Shown here piece after piece: positions 1 through 5,047 of a stretch of DNA of 6,397 nt. Every line of letters begins with the position of its first letter. Within the stretch, counting starts at the first letter, position 1. The position numbers and the translations under genes are program-made. The notes under the pieces are model-generated. The model was not told where the DNA came from. It ran no database searches and saw only the letters and a list, made by a program, of their open reading frames with translations. This DNA comes from an uncultured Bacillota bacterium (GTDB lineage Bacteria; Bacillota; Clostridia; Christensenellales; UBA1242): contig CASDQU010000071.1 of assembly GCA_949282835.1 (NCBI GenBank), positions 1 through 6,397 on the forward strand, read 5' to 3'.

Positions 1-1
1 G

Positions 2-1420
2 AATAGAGAGGAGCTAGAAAAATATTATAAAGATTTTCAGGCGGGCAGTATTAAAGCGCAAGAAAATTTTATCAAAGAACTTGAAGATAACATTGAAAGG
101 GAAGAAAGAGAACTTAAGGAATTTTCTCTTGAGGATATAAAAGTTAATATAACTAATTCTAATAAAAATGGAGTTGTAGTTGCTTTAATGCGAGAAGATA
201 TTGTAGATGAAAAACTTGATAAAGCTTACAATATTTGTCAAGCTCTTGCAAAAGAAAATATAAACTTTCAAGTGGTAGTTTTAGATAGATCCACAAATAA
301 AAATGACTATGTCGCATACAATTATTCTGCAGAGCAAACAAATAAGCTGGCTAGATTTAATGAAAAAATTAAACCGTTAAATGGACAACTTCTATTTAAT
401 GAATTTCATGGAGATGCAAGTAACGCAGACGATTTAACTAATAGATTTTTTAGCAAAAAAGAAAGGGAAAGCAGGGAAATTGAAAAAAGAAATATTGAAA
501 GATGGGACTCAAGTCAATTAGAGGAGATTGAAAAACTGACGAATGTTAACAAAGAGACCGCTTTGTCAATAATGAATGGCGACACCAGCCAATTTAACGG
601 GCTATGGACTTTTGAACAGGTAGTCAAAGCCAACGAGGAAATAGATAAATTGGTAAAGTCTATAAAGGACGCCAATCTTTCGCCATATGAAGCAATGACT
701 TTTATTCATAAATATATCACCGATAATTATTATTACAATGATACAGGCAATATTGAAAGTTCAAGAACAATAACGGGCGCTATTTTATACAAAGAAATTG
801 TATGCGTAGGATATGCGAGTATGGTCAAGGCTATTGTTGACAAACTTGATATGCCAAATTTGAAATGTGAATATCTGTCGTGTAGATTAATAAAGAAAGA
901 CTTATCGGGATTGGGCGCTCATATGCAAAATCTTGTTGCCATAAAAGATGACAAATATGGCATAGATGGCGTCTATGTAGAGGATGCTTGTTTTGATAGT
1001 GCAAAAACTATTGATGACAGTGGCAGCAAGATTGCACTAGGTTTTGGCAATTTCCTTTTCAGTGTAAATGATGTTGAAAACTATAAGGACTATAATTATT
1101 TTCAAGATGATAGAAAGATTCCTATTAGTGTGGACTTTGTGATAGATTGGTATGAAGGAACTCCTGATATTATTAAAAAATATGGTGATAAAAGCCAGCC
1201 TATTGGCGAAGATAAATTAGAAAGAGCAGTTTTTGAAGTATTTATTAGAATGCCTCAATATTATGCTGATAAGGTGGCAGCAGAGGATATAAGCAGTGAA
1301 CAAGTTGCCAAATTCATACATGATAAAATAAAATTTGAAATGCAAAAGACTAAAATTTGGCAAGAATTGAAGTTTGTGCCTCGTGAAAATGAGGAAGAAG
1401 AAAATAAGGGCCTTGAATAA
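2..1420 (+). CDS. Transglutaminase-like (Cys-His-Asp) domain protein, 5' end cut off by window
   Basis: The frame is open to the left edge (472 residues visible), so the ATG at 188 is internal and the true start lies outside. Residues 1-45 are Glu/Lys-rich and probably helical or coiled coil. The middle is uncharacterised. The C-terminal half looks like a transglutaminase/protease-like fold: a helix of the type EAMTFIHKYITDNYYY, then VCVGYASM with the candidate nucleophile Cys268, then GAHMQNLV with His307, then VEDACFD with Asp328. The order and spacing match the Cys-His-Asp triad of bacterial transglutaminase-like proteins (compare HAWN...VDxTWD), although HMQN replaces HAWN and the His-Asp gap is about six residues longer than usual. 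I see no signal peptide or membrane segment in the visible part, which suggests a cytoplasmic protein. Members of this superfamily can crosslink, hydrolyse or deamidate; substrate and reaction here are unknown. The gene ends inside a terminator hairpin, so it is probably last in its transcript. Confidence 0.75.
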   Translation, partial: NREELEKYYKDFQAGSIKAQENFIKELEDNIEREERELKEFSLEDIKVNITNSNKNGVVVALMREDIVDEKLDKAYNICQALAKENINFQVVVLDRSTNKNDYVAYNYSAEQTNKLARFNEKIKPLNGQLLFNEFHGDASNADDLTNRFFSKKERESREIEKRNIERWDSSQLEEIEKLTNVNKETALSIMNGDTSQFNGLWTFEQVVKANEEIDKLVKSIKDANLSPYEAMTFIHKYITDNYYYNDTGNIESSRTITGAILYKEIVCVGYASMVKAIVDKLDMPNLKCEYLSCRLIKKDLSGLGAHMQNLVAIKDDKYGIDGVYVEDACFDSAKTIDDSGSKIALGFGNFLFSVNDVENYKDYNYFQDDRKIPISVDFVIDWYEGTPDIIKKYGDKSQPIGEDKLERAVFEVFIRMPQYYADKVAAEDISSEQVAKFIHDKIKFEMQKTKIWQELKFVPRENEEEENKGLE

Positions 1421-1434
1421 TGCAAGGCTTTTTT
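1410..1434 (+). terminator. Intrinsic terminator overlapping the end of the transglutaminase-like gene
   Basis: A perfect 6-bp stem, GCCTTG (1410-1415) with CAAGGC (1423-1428), closes a 7-nt loop and is followed at once by six T (1429-1434). The 5' arm lies in the last codons of the upstream gene and the TAA stop (1418-1420) is in the loop. The stem is short but GC-containing, and the T tract is good. Confidence 0.75.
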
Positions 1435-1454
1435 ATTGTCTTAAAGTTGATGTA

Positions 1455-1483
1455 TTGACTTAAATTGGTAATTGTGCTATATT
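1455..1483 (+). promoter_or_regulatory. Vegetative (sigma-A type) promoter with extended -10 for the 188-residue gene
   Basis: TTGACT (1455-1460, 5 of 6 to consensus) is separated by exactly 17 nt from TATATT (1478-1483, 5 of 6). A TG dinucleotide at 1475-1476, one base before the -10 box, adds an extended -10 element. Transcription should start near 1490, giving a leader of about 24 nt. The promoter lies just after the preceding terminator, so the next gene should be independently transcribed. Confidence 0.75.
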
Positions 1484-1513
1484 TGTTAAGCATAAAGAAA
1501 AGAGGAGTATAAA

Positions 1514-2080
1514 ATGAGTTACGCATATCCAAATATGGCATACAAAGATTATATTGAATTGATGAAAAAAGAGAGAGAAAATCTTGACTCTTATCAATCC
1601 AAAGATATCGTCACAATGCTTAGAACTATTGAAAATTTTCATGTTGATTACTCTGTTATCAAGAGAATAAAAAGCCTTGCATCAGTTGTGGGTAATTATA
1701 GCAAAGGGTTTGAAATCTCATCTCGCGAAATAGGTAATGAAATTGACCCGATTGTTGAAAAATGTGAAGAAAAGCTTGATAAAATTAGAAATCTTGACAA
1801 TAGCGGGGCATTAAAAAGCACTCTCGATAATTTTAAACCGTCAAAGGATGAAAACAAACTTTTGGCGCTAAAATTGGCGGTTGACCAGGCGCTTATTGAT
1901 GACTGCAAAAGAAAAATTGCAGGAATGCAAGATGCTATTTGTGAGATGTTAAATAGAATTGATAAATGGATAAAAAATGAAGTATTTCTTCCTGCCAAAG
2001 TGCCATTTTATTTAGATGACAGGCGTAAAGAAAGAGAGGAAATGAAAGAGATTAAATATATCAATCACTTTTTCAAGTGA
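1514..2080 (+). CDS. Helical charged protein of unknown function, 188 residues
   Basis: I do not recognise this protein. The ATG at 1514 is supported by AGAGGAG at about 1501-1507, 6 nt upstream, and by the promoter just before it. The sequence is dominated by Lys, Glu, Asp, Ile and Leu with few Gly or Pro, and reads as a mainly alpha-helical soluble protein. Helical stretches are likely at about 10-60, 78-105 and 112-155, followed by a short Pro-containing break (FLPAKVPFYL, about 158-167) and a very charged tail (DDRRKEREEMKEIK). There is no signal peptide, membrane segment or obvious catalytic or metal motif; the two cysteines visible in the middle (in KCEEK and DDCKR) and one in AICEML are isolated. 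The last residues are encoded by the 5' arm of the terminator. With its own promoter and terminator it is a one-gene unit, so the neighbours give no functional hint. Confidence 0.8.
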   Translation: MSYAYPNMAYKDYIELMKKERENLDSYQSKDIVTMLRTIENFHVDYSVIKRIKSLASVVGNYSKGFEISSREIGNEIDPIVEKCEEKLDKIRNLDNSGALKSTLDNFKPSKDENKLLALKLAVDQALIDDCKRKIAGMQDAICEMLNRIDKWIKNEVFLPAKVPFYLDDRRKEREEMKEIKYINHFFK

Positions 2081-2090
2081 TTGATTTTTC
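2061..2090 (+). terminator. Strong intrinsic terminator overlapping the stop of the 188-residue gene
   Basis: A perfect 10-bp stem, TCAATCACTT (2061-2070) with AAGTGATTGA (2075-2084), closes a TTTC tetraloop, followed by TTTTTC. The TGA stop at 2078-2080 is in the 3' arm, so the hairpin is part of the coding sequence and specifies the C-terminal residues. Confidence 0.88.
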
Positions 2091-2119
2091 TTGACAAAAA
2101 TGTCAAATTATTTAAAAAT
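2091..2119 (+). promoter_or_regulatory. Probable tlyA promoter: perfect -35 inside a 16-bp palindrome
   Basis: TTGACA at 2091-2096 is a perfect -35 box directly after the preceding terminator. At 16-18 nt spacing only weak -10 matches occur (TAAAAA at 2113, AAAAAT at 2114, each 4 of 6); a better TATAAA (2119-2124) sits 22 nt away, which is too far. TTGACA, four A and TGTCAA (2091-2106) form a perfect inverted repeat over the -35 box, a plausible operator. The -35 position is convincing, the -10 is uncertain, and the operator is inference. Confidence 0.45.
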
Positions 2120-2125
2120 ATAAAA

Positions 2126-2138
2126 GAGGTTTTAAGTG
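2126..2138 (+). promoter_or_regulatory. Ribosome site setting a GTG start for tlyA
   Basis: GAGG (2126-2129) stands 6 nt before GTG (2136-2138). The resulting protein begins MEERLDLYLA, exactly where S4 domains of TlyA proteins begin, so the non-ATG start is well supported. Confidence 0.75.
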
Positions 2139-2909
2139 GAAGAGCGACTTGATTTATATTTAGCAAAACAGAATAATATTTCTAGAGCAAAGGCGCAAAA
2201 TCTTATTCAGAGCGGCAAGGTGTTAATAGATGGGAAAGTAACCATTAAGCCAGCAGTTATCGTTGATGATAAAAATTCTGTAAAGGTTATTTTAGAAGAT
2301 GAATATGTTTCGCGAGGAGCATATAAATTGCTCAAGGCGGCAGATTTTTTTGAAATAGATTTTCAAAATAGAGTGGTAATTGATGTTGGCGCTTCTACCG
2401 GCGGTTTTAGCGAGGTGGCTTTAAAAAGGGGAGCAAAAAAGGTTTATGCGGTCGATGTGGGCGAAGGTCAGCTTGATGAAAGGCTAGTCAGGAATAACAA
2501 GGTCATAAATATTGAAAAGACAGACATCCGCAATTTACAAAGAGAGATGGTTGCCGACTGTGATTTAGTAGTTGGCGATATTTCTTTTATTTCACTTCAA
2601 AAAATTCTTCCTCATATTAAAAAACTGTTTGGCAATATTGAGATGGTACTTCTTTTCAAACCTCAATTTGAATGTGGCAAAGATATAGCTAAAAAATATA
2701 GAGGGGTGGTTAAAGATAGCAAAGTACACGAGCGGCTCTTAAGAGATTTTGTATCCTTCTTATCCAGTTTAGAATATACTCTCTCAAATTTAACATTTTC
2801 ACCTATTAAAGGCAAAAATGGAAATATAGAATATCTTGTCTATATCAACGGTAAACAAAACAAAAACTATGATATTAAGCAAATAGTGCAAGAGGCTTTT
2901 TCTTTATAA
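2136..2909 (+). CDS. tlyA: TlyA-family rRNA (cytidine-2'-O)-methyltransferase
   Basis: The product (257 residues, close to the usual 260-275) has an N-terminal S4 RNA-binding domain (about 1-60, with ERLDLYLA and the ISRAKAQNLIQSGKVLIDG loop) joined to an RrmJ/FtsJ-like Rossmann methyltransferase. The linker motif SRGAYKL is at 59-65. SAM motif I is VIDVGASTGGFSEVAL at about 81-96. The K-D-K-E tetrad expected for 2'-O-ribose transfer is intact: Lys64 (SRGAYKL), Asp148 (VGDISF), Lys175 (LLFKPQFE) and Glu232 (GNIEYLV). Characterised TlyA proteins methylate ribose of cytidines in 16S and/or 23S rRNA and affect capreomycin sensitivity; the old 'hemolysin' label is doubtful. Actinobacterial enzymes act on both subunits, while the sites modified in Firmicutes cannot be told from sequence. 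In many Clostridia tlyA sits near dxs, nadK, argR and recN; none of these is here, and the gene appears to be a single unit. Confidence 0.93.
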   Translation: MEERLDLYLAKQNNISRAKAQNLIQSGKVLIDGKVTIKPAVIVDDKNSVKVILEDEYVSRGAYKLLKAADFFEIDFQNRVVIDVGASTGGFSEVALKRGAKKVYAVDVGEGQLDERLVRNNKVINIEKTDIRNLQREMVADCDLVVGDISFISLQKILPHIKKLFGNIEMVLLFKPQFECGKDIAKKYRGVVKDSKVHERLLRDFVSFLSSLEYTLSNLTFSPIKGKNGNIEYLVYINGKQNKNYDIKQIVQEAFSL

Positions 2910-2945
2910 AAGATAACTAAATTATGTAAATTTATCAAAATATTA

Positions 2946-3006
2946 TAAAAAAACACCTAAAAAACTAAATTAGATTGCTAATTTTTAAATTTTAGGTGAT
3001 TTTTTT
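2946..3006. terminator. Bidirectional terminator between convergent genes
   Basis: CACCTAAAA (2954-2962) pairs with TTTTAGGTG (2990-2998). Inside it, AAATTAG (2967-2973) pairs with CTAATTT (2978-2984) around an ATTG loop, leaving a small AT internal loop. Seven T follow at 3000-3006 for the + strand, and an A run at 2946-2953 gives a U tract on the - strand. It can therefore end both tlyA and the convergent cysteine-rich gene. Confidence 0.82.
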
Positions 3007-3026
3007 AGATATTTTTAGATTTTTTA

Positions 3027-3686
3027 TTAAACCCTATTTATTTGAGATGCCGTAGGATAGAGTGGCAGGTCGCTTAGTCCTGGGCAAGCATTGCAGGTAG
3101 GGCATGCCTGACAAGGTGGAATAACAGGATATCCGTATGACGGCAGGAGAATATCAACAACAGCGGTAACTTTTACCACAATTTGCAAACAGCCAGTCAC
3201 TGTAAAGCTGCTATCAGGAGTAAATGTTCCAATAGAGCTATTGAAAATGGCATTTACTTTTATATCTACAGGGGTAAGTGATGGTTGAGGCACAAACAGA
3301 ACGGCGCTTTTTGCTACTGTAATTGAGCTTGTTCCCGTTCCTATTACTCCATTTGCATCACGATATGTTACAGTGAGAGGAATGGTTATATTCATCGAAA
3401 CATTTGCATAGTTTGATGTTGAATCTATTCTGTCTATTACGATATCGCTTACTACCACACTGCTGCCTATTTGATTGGTGGCAGAGATATAGGTAAGTGG
3501 CAGGGTTGGGCTTGGCGGATTAAAGCCTGTAACTGGCAAGATGATACCTGTCTCAGTTGTTTGAGATACGCACGCGTCAAACACTTTTGTAGTCTCAATA
3601 AGTACTTTTTCACAAATTCCATTCATTGCATTTCCACATATAGGTCCTGGACGATTAGGATTTGTGTTGTTTATATAAAATGACAT
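3027..3686 (-). CDS. Cysteine-rich beta-structured protein of unknown function, possibly spore-associated
   Basis: I place the start at the ATG on 3686-3684, because GAGGAGG (3699-3693) lies 6 nt before it; the ATG 15 bases upstream in frame would put that ribosome site inside the coding sequence. The 219-residue product has no signal peptide or membrane segment. N-terminal part: CGNAMNGICEKVLIETTKVFDACV (Cys17, Cys25, Cys39). Middle (about 45-165): Thr/Ser/Val/Ile-rich alternation typical of beta strands. Then CLQIVVKVTAVVDILLPSYGYPVIPPC (Cys166 to Cys192) and a regular cluster Cys192, 195, 198, 201 (CxxCxxCxxC), with a Pro-containing tail. From memory, similar 'KVFDxC' and 'LLxPSYGYxxIPPC' phrases occur in clostridial proteins annotated hypothetical or coat-like; I cannot verify this here. 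A structural or spore-coat role is inference, helped by the sigma-K-like promoter; metal binding by the cluster is an alternative. The gene lies alone, opposite in direction to all neighbours. Its C-terminal coding end is unusually GC-rich (35 of 60 at 3061-3120). Confidence 0.8.
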   Translation of the reverse strand: MSFYINNTNPNRPGPICGNAMNGICEKVLIETTKVFDACVSQTTETGIILPVTGFNPPSPTLPLTYISATNQIGSSVVVSDIVIDRIDSTSNYANVSMNITIPLTVTYRDANGVIGTGTSSITVAKSAVLFVPQPSLTPVDIKVNAIFNSSIGTFTPDSSFTVTGCLQIVVKVTAVVDILLPSYGYPVIPPCQACPTCNACPGLSDLPLYPTASQINRV

Positions 3687-3699
3687 TAAAAACCTCCTC
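3687..3699 (-). promoter_or_regulatory. Strong ribosome site deciding the start of the cysteine-rich gene
   Basis: On the minus strand GAGGAGG (3699-3693) is followed by six bases and ATG at 3686. It is near-perfectly complementary to the 16S 3' end. It overlaps an earlier in-frame ATG (3701), which would add MRRFL, an artefact of translating the ribosome site. Confidence 0.85.
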
Positions 3700-3735
3700 A
3701 TTTATGGTATTTGAGTTGCCTTAAAACTCTGATAC

Positions 3736-3765
3736 AATTTAGCATATGCGACATGAGGCTAAATT
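3736..3765. repeat. Inverted repeat in the divergent promoter region
   Basis: AATTTAGC (3736-3743) and GCTAAATT (3758-3765) are perfect 8-bp inverted arms 14 nt apart. Allowing one bulged base they extend outward to ACAATTTAGC and GCTAAATTTGT. The repeat overlaps the -10 of the sigma-K-like promoter and abuts its -35, so it could be an operator. There is no T tract, so it is not a terminator. Confidence 0.4.
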
Positions 3766-3769
3766 TGTG
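3740..3769 (-). promoter_or_regulatory. Candidate sigma-K-type sporulation promoter of the cysteine-rich gene
   Basis: Reading the minus strand, CACA (3769-3766) fits the sigma-K -35 pattern mACm. After 17 nt, CATATGCTA (3748-3740) fits the -10 pattern CATAnnnTA. Transcription would start near 3733, leaving a leader of about 45 nt before the strong ribosome site. No good sigma-A promoter is apparent in this direction. Such short patterns also arise by chance in AT-rich DNA. Confidence 0.4.
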
Positions 3770-3786
3770 CATAATTTGCAAAAATA

Positions 3787-3815
3787 TTGATTTTAAAATG
3801 CTATTTTGCTACAAT
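3787..3815 (+). promoter_or_regulatory. Vegetative promoter with extended -10 for prfB
   Basis: TTGATT (3787-3792) and TACAAT (3810-3815, 5 of 6) are spaced by 17 nt, with TGC at 3807-3809 giving an extended -10. Transcription should start near 3822, only about 14 nt before the prfB ATG, so the leader is little more than the ribosome site GGAGG (3826-3830). Confidence 0.7.
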
Positions 3816-3835
3816 TATTCTTATTGGAGGAAACT

Positions 3836-4937
3836 ATGATTTTAGATAATGTGAAAGAAAGACTAAATAGTGCAAAAGAAGAGATGACCTTTATAAAGGA
3901 GTGTCTTTGACGAGACAAAATTAAATCAAGATTTAGAGAAATATAAATCAATGCAGCTTGAAAGCGACTTTTATCTTGATAGTAAAAAGGTGCATGAGGT
4001 TGGTAAAAATATAAAAATTTGCGAAGAGAAGTTGGAGTTAATAAAAAATCTTGAAACTCAATTTGATGATATGCAAGCGCTTGTTGCCTTAAGTGAGGAA
4101 GTGGGGACAGGTGAGCTTGACAGCGAAATTGAAAGAGGCTTGCATAAATTTGAAAGCGATATTGCAAGTGCAAAAATTCAAACCTTGTTATCTGGTAAAT
4201 ATGACAGCCTTGATGCTATTATGACTATACATGCAGGAGCGGGCGGCACAGAGGCTCAAGATTGGGCAGAAATGCTCTTTAGAATGTATAAAATGTATGG
4301 TGAAAAAGCAGGATATAAACTTAGAGTGCTTGATGTTTTGAGTGGCGATGAGGCTGGAATTAAATCTATAACCTTTGAAATAAATGGACTGAACGCCTAT
4401 GGCTTTTTAAAAGCTGAAAAAGGAGTGCATAGGCTGGTGCGTATTTCTCCTTTTGACTCAAATGCAAGAAGGCACACCTCTTTTGCTAGTGTTGAGGTTA
4501 TGCCAAAACTTGAAGAAGCACCTGATATTGAAATAAGACCGCAAGATTTGAAGATAGACACCTATCGCTCAAGTGGCGCGGGCGGTCAACATGTAAACAA
4601 GACTGAAAGTGCTGTTAGAATAACTCACATCCCAACTGGGCTTGTTACTTCTTGTCAGGTTGAGCGCAGTCAAGTCCAAAATAAAGAGGTGGCAATGCAA
4701 ATGCTCTATTCACTGCTTGCCGAGCGACAAGAGCGAGAAGAGATGGAAAAGCTTGCTAAGATTAGAGGCGATATAAAAAAGATTGAGTGGGGAAGCCAAA
4801 TTCGAAGCTATGTTTTTTGTCCTTATACTCTTGTTAAAGACCATAGGACAGGCTATGAAGATAGCAACATACAAGCGGTTATGGATGGAAACATTCAAGA
4901 ATTTATAAATGAATATCTTAAAAAGAGCTATTCTTAA
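3836..4937 (+). CDS. prfB: Peptide chain release factor 2, made by programmed +1 frameshift
   Basis: The gene is read as 3836-3907 joined to 3909-4937: 24 codons, an in-frame TGA at 3908, then the +1 frame, giving 366 residues, the usual RF2 length. GGAGG at 3826-3830 precedes the ATG by 5 nt. The product recognises UAA and UGA in the ribosomal A site and triggers release of the finished protein. Visible hallmarks: helical N-terminal domain (about 1-110), MTIHAGAGGTEAQDWAEML (about 129-147), the stop-codon-reading tripeptide SPF at 204-206 within VRISPFDSNARRHTSF, and the catalytic GGQ at 249-251 in SSGAGGQHVNKTESAVR. SPF rather than PxT separates it from RF1. The Gln of GGQ is normally methylated by PrmC, which is not in this window. 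Expression is expected to be autoregulated: low RF2 leaves the UGA unread and favours the shift. The secA neighbour common in Firmicutes is absent. A start predicted downstream at the ATG on 3951 would lose 38 residues and is wrong. Confidence 0.97.
3896..3911 (+). promoter_or_regulatory. prfB programmed +1 frameshift site
   Basis: An internal Shine-Dalgarno-like AAGGAG (3896-3901), a 3-nt spacer (TGT) and CTT-TGA-C (3905-3911) reproduce the layout of known prfB sites, where AGGGGG stands 3 nt before CTTTGAC. The peptidyl-tRNA on CTT slips one base forward onto TTT, and reading resumes at GAC (3909). The +1 frame then runs open to 4937. Confidence 0.96.
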
Positions 4938-5013
4938 TTTGTCTTGTCTATAAAACCTGTAAAATCAAATATTGTATTTAAATAATTTTAATTTTTATCT
5001 TTTAGCAAAAGTT

Positions 5014-5041
5014 TTGAAAATCTAATTGGCCGGGTTATAAT
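5014..5041 (+). promoter_or_regulatory. Strong vegetative promoter of tsaD, very close to the start codon
   Basis: TTGAAA (5014-5019, 5 of 6) and a perfect TATAAT (5036-5041) are spaced 16 nt apart. The expected start of transcription, 6-8 nt after the -10 box, falls at about 5047-5049, on the ATG at 5048. An AT-rich stretch upstream (4981-5004) could serve as an UP element, and CAAAAGTTTTG (5006-5016) is a small palindrome overlapping the -35. I see no terminator for prfB between 4938 and 5013, so some readthrough is possible. Confidence 0.75.
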
Positions 5042-5047
5042 AAAATT

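Noticed and set aside
159..341. Minus-strand open frame of 60 codons inside the transglutaminase-like gene
   Set aside because: It lies wholly opposite a continuous coding frame, has no ribosome site, and is rich in the Leu/Tyr/Phe expected from antisense of AT-rich codons.
2910..2945. Possible short coding or regulatory sequence after tlyA
   Set aside because: Only AT-rich spacer is seen before the bidirectional hairpin.
3002..3020. Direct repeat TTTTTAGAT twice after the bidirectional terminator
   Set aside because: Nine bases of T-rich sequence repeated once; likely slippage or chance, with no sign of an attachment site.
3471..3683. Plus-strand open frame of 70 codons opposite the cysteine-rich gene
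   Set aside because: Antisense of the better-supported minus-strand gene; no ribosome site or promoter for it.
3836..3910. 24-codon ORF ending at TGA 3908 as a separate leader peptide
   Set aside because: It is the first part of prfB; CTTTGAC, the internal AAGGAG and the correct total RF2 length identify a frameshift, not a leader peptide or sequencing error.
3793..4173. Minus-strand open frame of 126 codons across the prfB start
   Set aside because: It runs antisense to the prfB promoter, frameshift site and N-terminal domain, and its low-complexity sequence resembles no family.
4938..5013. Search for a prfB terminator or small RNA gene
   Set aside because: The stretch is very AT-rich but shows no stable stem followed by a T tract and no recognisable RNA structure.
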